Source: Dokdonella_A sp044227025 (lineage in GTDB: Bacteria > Pseudomonadota > Gammaproteobacteria > Xanthomonadales > Rhodanobacteraceae). From it: a stretch of 64,000 nt of DNA. Of this stretch, positions 19,492-27,518 are shown piece by piece; within the stretch, counting starts at the first letter, position 1, and each line of letters starts with the position of its first letter. The notes below the pieces were generated by a model. That model made no database searches and was not told the origin of the DNA. It worked only from the letters and a program-made list of their open reading frames with translations. The stretch is from assembly GCF_044227025.1 (NCBI RefSeq), contig NZ_JBGAFX010000001.1, forward strand, positions 434,001 to 498,000. Direction: 5' to 3'. Made by a program: the position numbers and the translations under genes.

Positions 19492-20405
19492 CAGCGGCGC
19501 CGGCTGCCGCGCAGCCGTTCAATCGGGAAACTCGCGACATCGCCGCCGTGTCCGCGCACGGGCTGGCCGGGCACGGGAGCGCGCGCGATCGCGTAGACGA
19601 CCTCGTAGGTCGCCGGCAACACGCCATCATGGCGGAAGCGCTCGTACGCGGCGATGACGCCGGCGAGGTGCGCCTTGCCGGTCAGGCTGCGCTGGCGCCG
19701 CGCATCCGCATTGGTTGCACCAATCGCGCGCAGCTCGCGCATGAGGTCGCGCGCATCCGCGTAGGTCAGGGTGAAGTCGTCGCGTTCGAGCACGGGGTCG
19801 CGGAATCCGCTCGCGAGCAGGCCGTCGCCGATGTCGTGCATGTCGATGAAGCGGCTCACATGCGGCATGCGATCGACCTCGGCGAAAGCGGCGCGCAGTT
19901 CCTTCAGCGTGTCCGGCCCGAACGTCGAGAACAGCAGCAGGCCGTCCGGCCGCAGCACGCGACGGAATTCCGCCAGCGCAAGCCCGGGATCCTCGCACCA
20001 TTGCAGGCACAGGCTGGAATGCACGAGGTCGACGCTGGCATCGGCGAGCGGCAGCGCCTGCGCGTCGCCGCAAAGAACAACAAAGGGGTCAGGTTCATTT
20101 TCGGAACGCGTCGCGGGGTCGTCGTCGCGCTTGCCCCACTTCGTTCTCCCCACCTGCAACATCGGCAGCGCGAGATCGAGTGCAATCGTCTGAGCCTCCG
20201 GGTAGCGCGCGGCCAGTGCCACGCAGCCTTCGCCGGGGCCGCAGCCGACATCGACGATGCGCCGTGGTGCAAAGTCGGAGATGCCGTCGAGGTGCTCGCG
20301 CAGGCGCGTCGCGACTTCCGCCTGCAAGGCCGCATGCGCGGCATAGCTCGCTGCCGCGCGACCAAACGCGCGGCGGATGTGCGTGCGGTCCAGGCCGGCG
20401 CTCAT
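19491..20405 (-). CDS. bioC: Malonyl-ACP O-methyltransferase BioC
   Basis: This is a 304-residue SAM methyltransferase. Motif I is VDVGCGPGEG, followed by LDLALPML, DAQALPLADASVDLVHSSLCLQWC and EFRRVLRPDGLLLFSTFGPDTL, diagnostic of BioC. It methylates malonyl-ACP so that fatty-acid synthesis can build the pimeloyl chain of biotin. The start overlaps the bioH stop (ATGA). Oddly, between LDLALPML and VVLCGDAQ there is an in-frame stretch of about 20 charged residues (GRTKWGKRDDDPATRSENEP). Its DNA carries the motif AAAGGGGTCAGGTTCATTTT, resembling a repeat-element sequence rather than the surrounding GC-rich code. Confidence 0.93.
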   Translation of the reverse strand: MSAGLDRTHIRRAFGRAAASYAAHAALQAEVATRLREHLDGISDFAPRRIVDVGCGPGEGCVALAARYPEAQTIALDLALPMLQVGRTKWGKRDDDPATRSENEPDPFVVLCGDAQALPLADASVDLVHSSLCLQWCEDPGLALAEFRRVLRPDGLLLFSTFGPDTLKELRAAFAEVDRMPHVSRFIDMHDIGDGLLASGFRDPVLERDDFTLTYADARDLMRELRAIGATNADARRQRSLTGKAHLAGVIAAYERFRHDGVLPATYEVVYAIARAPVPGQPVRGHGGDVASFPIERLRGSRRR

Positions 20406-21163
20406 GCGGACTGCTCCGTCTCGAACGCCACGAGCGCATCGGCGATCGCCGCTGCGAACTCGAGAAACGGCGCATGCCCACTGTTGAATTCGAGGTGGCG
20501 CGCGCGCGGCGCGTGCGCGGCAGCCCATTGCAGCGCCCCGGGGGGCACCAGCCGGTCGCGTCGGCCACCGAGCCACAGGCTCGGCATTGCGAGTCCGGCC
20601 AGTGCATCGCGAAAATCGCACCTGTCGAGCGCGGCAAGCCCGTCGCACAACGCTTCGACGCGCGGTTCGCCGCGCGCGAACACGCGCTTCTTCAGCTCGC
20701 GCAGTTCGGCCTGCGCATGCACCGAACCCATCGTTTCGAGCGCAAGAAAGCGTTCGATCGCGTGCCGATAGCGCGCATGCAGTTCGCTCGCGAACTCGCC
20801 GAACACACTTGCGGCAACGCCGTGCGGCCAGTCCGGCGCCGCGACGAAGCGCGGGCTGGATGCGATCAAGCAGATGCCGCGCACGTGCCCGGGACCATCC
20901 AGCGCCGCACGCAGCGCGACCAGCCCGCCGAGCGACCAACCGACCCACAACGCGCGCGGCGTCGCCGCCGCAATCGCGCGCGCGCTGTCGGCGATGTCGA
21001 AATGCGCCTCGTCGCGGCTATGGCCATGCCCAGGCAGGTCGACCAGATGGATGCGGAAGTGCGGCTCCAGCGCAGCCAGCAACGGCGCGAAAATACCACC
21101 GTGCATCGCCCAGCCGTGGATCAGCACCAGGTCAGGACCGCTTCCGTGTGTTTCGATATGCAT
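20402..21163 (-). CDS. bioH: Pimeloyl-ACP methyl ester esterase BioH
   Basis: A 253-residue alpha/beta hydrolase. It has the oxyanion region LIHGWAMHGG, nucleophile elbow GWSLGG with Ser77, acid in WLGGRRDRLVPP and catalytic His in GHAPFLE. BioH removes the methyl group added by BioC, ending pimeloyl chain elongation. The start at 21163 gives the family N-terminus MHIETHGSGPDLVLIHG with GGAAA upstream. It is coupled to bioC by an ATGA overlap. Confidence 0.93.
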   Translation of the reverse strand: MHIETHGSGPDLVLIHGWAMHGGIFAPLLAALEPHFRIHLVDLPGHGHSRDEAHFDIADSARAIAAATPRALWVGWSLGGLVALRAALDGPGHVRGICLIASSPRFVAAPDWPHGVAASVFGEFASELHARYRHAIERFLALETMGSVHAQAELRELKKRVFARGEPRVEALCDGLAALDRCDFRDALAGLAMPSLWLGGRRDRLVPPGALQWAAAHAPRARHLEFNSGHAPFLEFAAAIADALVAFETEQSA

Positions 21164-21189
21164 GTCGTTTCCGTCGTGTGGCCGGTGCT

Positions 21190-21576
21190 TCAGCGCCCGG
21201 CACGCCCATCCATCGAAAGGCGTGCAGCGACGATACGTGGTGCGAGCAGCCGCCAGAGATGATGTGCATAGCGGCGCCCACAGCGGCCGCGGGCTCGCAG
21301 CCAACGCGGGCGACACCGATTGCGCAGAATGCGCTCGGCAAGCCAGGACTGGTCGAAACCGTCCCAAACGCCGGCGGTCGCGCACAAATTAGCACTCAGC
21401 GCCGGATGGACTTCGTCGAACAGGATCGTGCGCAACTGATCCATCGGGTAGTTCGACCGCGCGAGTTCGCGCGCGGCGGCACGCGCGAACGAACGATAGT
21501 CCGTATCCAGATAAAGGTCGGAAAGCGCCCTCCATACCGCCTTTCGCGCGGTCAGTTCGTCGGCGATCGGGTTCAT
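21190..21576 (-). CDS. DUF7079-like small protein inside the biotin operon
   Basis: This is a 128-residue soluble protein. The first 85 residues follow a pattern I recall for DUF7079 proteins: AVWRALSDLYLDTDY, LARSNYPMDQLRTILFDEVHPALSANL, then GVWDGFDQSWLAERI. The tail is arginine-rich and less protein-like. The ATG overlaps the bioF stop (ATGA), and bioH starts 26 bases after its stop, so it is co-transcribed with biotin genes. No biotin role is known to me, and the family name is tentative. Confidence 0.6.
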   Translation of the reverse strand: MNPIADELTARKAVWRALSDLYLDTDYRSFARAAARELARSNYPMDQLRTILFDEVHPALSANLCATAGVWDGFDQSWLAERILRNRCRPRWLRARGRCGRRYAHHLWRLLAPRIVAARLSMDGRAGR

Positions 21577-22757
21577 CGTGCAGTACCGGCGAGCGCATCG
21601 AGCAGCTTCTCGACATCGCTCTCCGCATGCAGCGCCGACAGCACGACGCGAAGGCGCGCCTGTCCTTGCGGCACGGTCGGCGGGCGGATCGCGGGCACGT
21701 ACAGGCCGGCGGCTTCGAGTCGTTGCGAGCAGGCGAGCGCGGCCATCGCGTCTCCGACCAGCACGGGCTGGATCGGCGTGCGCGAGGAGAGCAGAGGAAT
21801 GCCACGCGCGGCGGCACCGTCGCGGAAATGCGCGACCAGCAGCGCGAGGCGATCGCGCCGCCAGCCCTCGAACCGCGCGATGTCGATCGCGGCACGTGTC
21901 GCCGCAGCGAGCGCCGGTGGCAGCGCGGTCGTGTAGACGAAGGTGCGCGCCGATTGGACGAGGCCGTCGATCAGTGCCGCACTGCCGGCGACGAACGCGC
22001 CGGCGACGCCAAGCGACTTGCCGAGCGTTCCCATCAGCACCGGCACGTCGTCCTGCGAAAGGCGGGCTTCGGCGACGCTGCCGGCGCCGTCGGGACCGAG
22101 CACACCCAGGCCGTGTGCATCGTCGATCATCAGGGTCGCGTGCTGCGCGCGCGCGAGCGCCGCCAGTTCACGCAGCGGCGCGACATCGCCGTCCATGCTG
22201 AACACGCCGTCGCTCGCGAGCAACGCGGCGGCCGCGGGTCTCGCCTCGAGCTGGCGCGCCGCGCTCGCGATGTCCGCATGCAGATAGCGCTTCAGCGTGC
22301 AGTCGGCGAGGCGTGCCGCATCGAGCAGGCTCGCGTGGTTGAGCTTGTCCTGCACGCAGAGATCGTCGGCACCGAGCAGCGCGGATGCGACGCCGAGGTT
22401 GGCCATGTATCCGGTCGAGAACAGCAGCGCGCGCTCGCGACCGGTCCAGCGTGCAAGCGCGACTTCGAGCGCCGCATGTTCATCGCGATGCCCACCGAGC
22501 AGGTGCGCAGCCGACGCACCCACGCCCCAGCTGGCGGCGGCGCGCACGAGCGCCTCCCGCAAGGCCGGATGCTGAGCAAGGCCGAGGTAGTCGTTGCTGG
22601 CGAAGTTCGTGAGGCGCCGACCATCGACGACGACGGTCGCGCCGTCGACGGCCTCGACCGTGCGCAGCCGGCGCAGCAGCGACGCGCGCCCGCGCTCGGC
22701 CTGCGCGGCGGCGAGGCGCGCGAGCAGGTCTGGCCGCGAGTGCGGCGCTGCTGCCAT
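21573..22757 (-). CDS. bioF: 8-amino-7-oxononanoate synthase BioF
   Basis: A 394-residue fold-type I PLP enzyme joining pimeloyl-ACP and alanine. Landmarks are FASNDYLGLAQHP, LLGGHRDEHAALE, SDGVFSMDGDVAPL, MIDDAHGLGVLG and the PLP lysine in MGTLGKSLGVAGAF. The start at 22757 lies 10 bases after the bioB stop and gives the normal length. Confidence 0.95.
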   Translation of the reverse strand: MAAAPHSRPDLLARLAAAQAERGRASLLRRLRTVEAVDGATVVVDGRRLTNFASNDYLGLAQHPALREALVRAAASWGVGASAAHLLGGHRDEHAALEVALARWTGRERALLFSTGYMANLGVASALLGADDLCVQDKLNHASLLDAARLADCTLKRYLHADIASAARQLEARPAAAALLASDGVFSMDGDVAPLRELAALARAQHATLMIDDAHGLGVLGPDGAGSVAEARLSQDDVPVLMGTLGKSLGVAGAFVAGSAALIDGLVQSARTFVYTTALPPALAAATRAAIDIARFEGWRRDRLALLVAHFRDGAAARGIPLLSSRTPIQPVLVGDAMAALACSQRLEAAGLYVPAIRPPTVPQGQARLRVVLSALHAESDVEKLLDALAGTAR

Positions 22758-22767
22758 CGCGCCGCGA

Positions 22768-23781
22768 TCAGGCGGCCGCTTCGGCCGCGCAGGGTTCGAG
22801 GATCTCGGCATGCACGGTGCCGGGTTCGATCTCGACCTCGAGCGCATGGATGCCGAGGCGCGCGAACAGCGCCTGGTCATGCTCGACATCGGGGTTGCCG
22901 GTCGTTAGCAGCTTCTCGCCGTAGAAGATCGAGTTCGCGCCGGCGAGGAAGCACAGTGCCTGCAACTCGTCGCTCATCTCGGCGCGCCCGGCCGACAGGC
23001 GCACCATCGACTTCGGCATCGCGATGCGTGCGGCCGCGATCGTGCGCACGAACTCGAACGGATCGAGTTCCTTCGTTCCCGCCAGCGGCGTGCCAGCGAC
23101 TTGCACGAGGCGATTGATCGGCACCGAATCAGGATGCGCGGGCAAGCTTGCGAGCGCATGCAGCAGGCCGGCACGCTGCGCGCGGGATTCGCCCATGCCG
23201 ACGATGCCGCCGCAACAGGTCTTGAGGCCGGCGTCGCGAACGCTTTCGAGCGTATCGAGGCGATCCTGGTATTCGCGCGTGTGGATGATCTCGTTGTAGA
23301 ACTCCGGCGCGCTGTCGAGGTTGTGGTTGTAGTAGTCGAGGCCGGCAACCTTCAGCGCATGCGCCTGGCCATCGCTCAGCATGCCGAGCGTGGCGCAGGT
23401 CTCCATGCCGAGCGATTTCACCGCGCCGATCATGGCGGCGACCTTCGGGATGTCGCGATCCTTCGGCGAGCGCCATGCCGCGCCCATGCAGAAGCGCGTC
23501 GCACCGGCCGCCTTCGCGGCCTGCGCCTTCGCCAGCACCGCGTCGAGGCTCATGAGCTTTTCCGCCTCGACCCCGGTCGCGTAGCGCGCCGCCTGCGGGC
23601 AGTAGGCGCAGTCCTCCGGACAGCCACCGGTCTTGATCGAGAGCAGGGTCGACACCTGCACTGCGTTCGGATCATGGTGTTCGCGATGCACCGCTTGCGC
23701 GCGCGCGATCAGGTCGGCGAACGGCAGGTCGAGCAGCGCGAGCAGTTCGTCGCGGGTCCAGTCGTGGCGGAGGGCGGTCAT
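22768..23781 (-). CDS. bioB: Biotin synthase BioB
   Basis: A 337-residue radical-SAM enzyme inserting sulfur into dethiobiotin. The SAM cluster is GGCPEDCAYCPQ (Cys54, 58, 61). The 2Fe-2S ligands lie in RFCMGAAWRSP, METCATLGML and GLKTCCGGIVGMGE, and YNHNLDS is diagnostic. It is first in the operon and divergent from comF. No BirA site is evident in the 46-bp gap. Confidence 0.96.
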   Translation of the reverse strand: MTALRHDWTRDELLALLDLPFADLIARAQAVHREHHDPNAVQVSTLLSIKTGGCPEDCAYCPQAARYATGVEAEKLMSLDAVLAKAQAAKAAGATRFCMGAAWRSPKDRDIPKVAAMIGAVKSLGMETCATLGMLSDGQAHALKVAGLDYYNHNLDSAPEFYNEIIHTREYQDRLDTLESVRDAGLKTCCGGIVGMGESRAQRAGLLHALASLPAHPDSVPINRLVQVAGTPLAGTKELDPFEFVRTIAAARIAMPKSMVRLSAGRAEMSDELQALCFLAGANSIFYGEKLLTTGNPDVEHDQALFARLGIHALEVEIEPGTVHAEILEPCAAEAAA

Positions 23782-23827
23782 GGCAGGTGGATTCGCTTAA
23801 AGTGGGTCGAGTTGCGGACGCAGGGTC

Positions 23828-24586
23828 GTGTTCGGTGGAAGTCTCGGGGCGGCGACGGAGGCTGTCAACTTGAAAGGAACGTCTCTGGTTGACGGATGGC
23901 CGGCACGCGCGCTGCGTGTACTGCTGCCGGCGCGTTGCCTGCTGTGCGGAGCGCGCGGTGCCGAAGGCCGCGACCTGTGCGGCGCTTGCGCGGAGGATCT
24001 CGCCCTCAACCAGCCTGCCTGCGCACGCTGCGCCCTGCCGCTCGCGGTGACATCGCCACTGTGCGCCGCCTGCATCAAGGTGCCGCCGCCGTTCGCCGCG
24101 GCCTGGGCACCGTTCCGCTACGGACACCCGCTCGATCTGCTCGAAGCGCGCTTCAAGTTCCGCGCCGACCTCGCCGCCGGCCGCGTGCTCTCGCATCTGC
24201 TGGTCATACGCGCGGGCATCGACGCGCCCACCCTGCCCGATGCAATCGTGCCGATTCCGCTGCACCGCGCCCGCCTGCGCACGCGCGGCTACAACCAGGC
24301 GCTCGAACTCGCGCGGCCGCTGGCCGCCGCACTCGGCCTCCCGTTGCGCCACGACCTGCTGGTGCGCGCGCGCGCGACGGATGCGCAAAGTGCGCTCGAC
24401 GCGAAAGCGCGCCGGCGCAATGTGCGCGGCGCGTTCGCCCTTTCCGACGACGCGGCGTTGCCGGCGCACGTCGCGTTGTTCGACGACGTCATGACCACCG
24501 GCGCGACCCTGCGTGAAGCCGCGCTCACATTGCGCCGCGCCGGCGTCGCGCGCGTCGACGCGTGGGCCCTGGCGCGGGCGCCGTGA
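23828..24586 (+). CDS. comF: ComF-family phosphoribosyltransferase-like protein
   Basis: About 252 residues. An N-terminal zinc-finger-like cysteine set (CLLCGARG, LCGACAED, CARCALPL, CAACIK) is followed by a PRTase fold with IVPIPLHRARLRTRGYNQ and the PRPP loop LFDDVMTTGATLREA. ComF is needed for DNA uptake in transformation; with comM this suggests natural competence. The start is uncertain: the GTG at 23828 gives the longest frame, but a TTG at 23870 is possible. Confidence 0.88.
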   Translation: MFGGSLGAATEAVNLKGTSLVDGWPARALRVLLPARCLLCGARGAEGRDLCGACAEDLALNQPACARCALPLAVTSPLCAACIKVPPPFAAAWAPFRYGHPLDLLEARFKFRADLAAGRVLSHLLVIRAGIDAPTLPDAIVPIPLHRARLRTRGYNQALELARPLAAALGLPLRHDLLVRARATDAQSALDAKARRRNVRGAFALSDDAALPAHVALFDDVMTTGATLREAALTLRRAGVARVDAWALARAP

Positions 24587-24645
24587 GGCGCGCGCAGCAA
24601 AAGCGCGATGCTGCCTGCAGTGGAACCAGCGACCGCAAGGGTGCT

Positions 24646-24719
24646 TGTGGGAGCGGCGGAAGCCGCGATGCTTCAACCCCGTTTTCCCGGAAAGCATCGC
24701 GGTTTCCGCCGCTCCTGCA
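24646..24719. repeat. Inverted repeat of the GTGGGAGCGGCGGAAGCC family
   Basis: Two ~28-bp arms (24646-24673 and 24692-24719) are near-perfect reverse complements around an 18-base loop. The arm begins TGTGGGAGCGGCGGAAGC, the same family as the hairpin at 17154-17184. It lies between the convergent comF and TIR genes and may be a transcription stop or a repeat-element copy. Confidence 0.65.
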
Positions 24720-24758
24720 CCGCAACCGCACGGCTGAGCTGCTCCTCAGCACAGCCCA

Positions 24759-26786
24759 TTACCGGCGGCCAGCGCCCTCGATCGCCCGTACCTGCGCGCG
24801 AGCGCGACGCGTGAAGGGACTCGCTGCGCCCCATTTGTGTTCGAGCTGCTCGGCGAGCGCTGCGGCGGCGCCTTTGGCGACTGCCGTGCCGGCCATCGCC
24901 TGACAATACGCCTGCGTCAGTTTCGCTTGCGCCGCATACCACGGTGCGATGTCCGCGTGTTCGGCGCTGACCGTGACCGCACTTGCGGCGAGTTCGGCGC
25001 CACGCGCGGTGTCACTGCCGCTGCAGGCGAGATCCGCGAGCGTCGAGAGGATCGGACCATGCATGCGGTGGTGGCTCCTGTCGGCGATTGGCGCCGCCTC
25101 TTCGAGCAGCCGCTTCGCCTCGTCGCGGTCGCCCTGCGCGTAGCGCGCTGCGGCCAGGTTGAACAGCGGGTACGCGAGGTCATCGAAATTCTCGCTCATG
25201 TACTTGCGATCACTGGCGAGTGCGTCGCGCAGCATGGGTTCGGCGCCGGCCGCATCCCCTGTTTCGAGCAACAGGCGGCCCAGGTTGCTCTCGATGCTGG
25301 CGATGACCGGGCTGCCCGCGTCATACACGGACTGAGCTGCGCGGAGGCAGCGCTCGAACTCGATGCGAGCTCGTGCCAGATCACCCTTCAGGTAGGCATT
25401 CGATCCGAGCGCGAGGATCGCGTTGATCGTGTCGGGTTGCTTCTCGCCGACGGCGGACTCGAGCAGAGCAACCACCGAAGCGTAGCCGCTCATGGCGCTG
25501 TCGTAGTCGCCGCCGAACTGCGCCAGCAAGGCGAAGCCTGCCAGGCTGCGACTGCGCGCGAGGACGCCGTCGCGCGACGCGATTGCGCCGGTGGGCACGC
25601 TGTCCAGTGCAGCCTGATAGGCGATACGGGCGTCAGCGTCCTTTTCCGAATATGCGAGCACGTCACCGCGAACGTTGCCGAGGCGAGCGCGTTGTTGCCA
25701 ACTCATGCGCTCGCCCGCGTCTGCCTTTTGCAGAGCAGCGAGGGCCTCATCATATTCGCCCATGCTGTAGAGCAGATCGGCCAACTCCAACCCGCTGTCG
25801 ATACGCTGTGCGAGCAGCTCCGGATCGCTGGCGGGAGCGTCCTCAATCGATTGGCGCAGCAGCGCCGTGCCGCGATGCGTCAGGCCGAGACTCGCATAGG
25901 CCTGTCCCATGGTGGCGAGAAAGCGCGCGCGGACGGCCTTGCGCGCAAACGCGGTGCTATCGATTCTTGCGACGGCGCGGTCCAGCACTTCGCGAACGGT
26001 GACGTTGTTGCCGCGCGCTTCGCTCGCGTCCGAAAGCCGGAACACCGACAACAGGAACTCGCGCGTCTGTTGTTCGGACGTCAGCTCCAGTTCGGCGCGC
26101 GCCTGGGCTTCGCGCGCGACATTCCTTGCCCGCATGGCTTGCACCGCGAGCACGGCGAAGACCGCGGCGAGCAACGAGGCCAGCGCAGCAACCACCGTCC
26201 AGCGACGTTGCCGCCGGCGCTGTTCGCGTTGACGCAACTGGTCATAGCGAAGCCCAAGCAACCCGGCGACGAGCTTGAGGAAGGCCTGCGAGAAGCCATC
26301 GCCCTGCGCGCGCGCATCGGCGGCGATCGGTTCGCCGAGTGGACCGGTCGCGTCGTCGACGTCGGCCAGGGCGAGATTCGCCGGAAATGCCGCGCGCATG
26401 GGGTCCGTTCGCGGATCGAGTCCGGGGTCGCCATCGCCCACGAAAGCGAAAACAGGTCGCTCGGGATGTCGTCGTCGATAGTAGGCGATCTCCTCGCCGA
26501 CCCAGCGCGAAGCGACAGCAGCCGGCGAACAGATGACGATCAGTGCAGCCGAATCGTCGAGCGCCTGCTCGATGCTGCGGCTCAGGCTGCCAGCCGAGGC
26601 AAGCTCGTCGCGGTCGCGGAAGATCGCGCCGATGCGCGCATCGATCCGCGTTCCATCCGGCCGTGCTCCGCGCAAGGCACGCGGAACGGAAAAGGTCTCC
26701 AGTCGGCGATGCAGCTTCTGCGCCAGTTTGCCGTCGCGGTGGCTGTAGCTGATGAACGCGCGGTAGCGCGCATGCCCGCTGTTCAC
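24759..26786 (-). CDS. TIR domain - transmembrane - TPR protein
   Basis: 675 residues. An N-terminal TIR domain (9-145) has AFISYSHRDGKLAQKLHRRLE, RDRDEL, VICSPAAVASRWVGEEIAYY with candidate catalytic Glu98/Glu99, and VFAFVGDGDP. A single membrane helix follows at about 197-216, then a TPR tail of roughly 400 residues (for example LGLTHRGTALLRQSIED, EYDEALAALQKAD, GDRDEAKRLLEEA). TIR domains in bacteria are often NAD-consuming enzymes in defence or signalling; the membrane anchor and TPR tail suggest a sensor or scaffold. The start is GTG at 26786, 12 bases after the preceding secreted-protein gene, so the two may be co-transcribed. No partner effector is adjacent. Confidence 0.82.
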   Translation of the reverse strand: MNSGHARYRAFISYSHRDGKLAQKLHRRLETFSVPRALRGARPDGTRIDARIGAIFRDRDELASAGSLSRSIEQALDDSAALIVICSPAAVASRWVGEEIAYYRRRHPERPVFAFVGDGDPGLDPRTDPMRAAFPANLALADVDDATGPLGEPIAADARAQGDGFSQAFLKLVAGLLGLRYDQLRQREQRRRQRRWTVVAALASLLAAVFAVLAVQAMRARNVAREAQARAELELTSEQQTREFLLSVFRLSDASEARGNNVTVREVLDRAVARIDSTAFARKAVRARFLATMGQAYASLGLTHRGTALLRQSIEDAPASDPELLAQRIDSGLELADLLYSMGEYDEALAALQKADAGERMSWQQRARLGNVRGDVLAYSEKDADARIAYQAALDSVPTGAIASRDGVLARSRSLAGFALLAQFGGDYDSAMSGYASVVALLESAVGEKQPDTINAILALGSNAYLKGDLARARIEFERCLRAAQSVYDAGSPVIASIESNLGRLLLETGDAAGAEPMLRDALASDRKYMSENFDDLAYPLFNLAAARYAQGDRDEAKRLLEEAAPIADRSHHRMHGPILSTLADLACSGSDTARGAELAASAVTVSAEHADIAPWYAAQAKLTQAYCQAMAGTAVAKGAAAALAEQLEHKWGAASPFTRRARAQVRAIEGAGRR

Positions 26787-26798
26787 GCGCCCGCCGCG

Positions 26799-27461
26799 TC
26801 AGGATTCGAAACCATTCTCGAAGATCGTGTCGGAGAAGGCCTGCAGGCAGGCCGAGCCGGTGTCGGTCAACTCGCCATTCCAGCTGCCGATGTAGGCATT
26901 CGCACGAAAGCAGAAGTATTGTCCGTCGTAGCCCTGACTGCCCTTCCAGACGAACGTCGTGCCGGCCTTGATGTATGACGTGTCGTCGAGCGTCGTCGCC
27001 TCGAGGCCATACAAGCCGACCACGGTTACCCCGTTGGGAAAAGAGTAGAACGCCCACTGGAACCCGGTCGCGGTGAAGTCGAAGCGCGGCTGGTCGAGCA
27101 TCGAGTAGCGGATGCCGGTGATCGCACCGCCGGGGTTGTCGCCGAACAGGCTCGCAAGCCCCTGTTCGTCGGCATAGAAATAGCCCGTCTGGGTCAGCGC
27201 GCTCGGCTGTGCGACCTGGCAGTAGTCGTCGACGAGAAATGCAGTGCTGGCAAGCCCCGAAAACGTGTAGCCGATTCTCTGGATCAGCGTATCGGTGGCG
27301 TTGCCGCCGGCGGTCGTGCCGGGACAGCCGGCGGTCCCGACGGCGAACTTGTCCCAGTCTCCGAAGCCGTCGATGCGGGTCCCGCGCCGAGCCGCTCCTG
27401 CATCGAACGCAACGCTGCCCAGCGCCGCGAACAGAAGGCAACGAAAGGCCCGATGCGACAT
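26799..27461 (-). CDS. Secreted protein ending in the FENGFES motif
   Basis: 220 residues with a signal peptide (CLLFAALGSVAFDAGA). The mature domain begins RRGTRIDGFG and is about 200 residues long. It is paralogous to the first part of the protein at 27519-28619: both share TGFQWAFYSFPNGVTV, LYGLEATTLDDTSYI and YFCFRANAYIGSWNG. It ends in DTIFENGFES directly at the stop, a C-terminal motif seen on unrelated secreted proteins of this window. Function unknown. Confidence 0.7.
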   Translation of the reverse strand: MSHRAFRCLLFAALGSVAFDAGAARRGTRIDGFGDWDKFAVGTAGCPGTTAGGNATDTLIQRIGYTFSGLASTAFLVDDYCQVAQPSALTQTGYFYADEQGLASLFGDNPGGAITGIRYSMLDQPRFDFTATGFQWAFYSFPNGVTVVGLYGLEATTLDDTSYIKAGTTFVWKGSQGYDGQYFCFRANAYIGSWNGELTDTGSACLQAFSDTIFENGFES

Positions 27462-27518
27462 GGTCTACCCCCGCTACGCGCGAAATCGCTACACGCTTTT
27501 CCTATGGCCGACAGGTGA

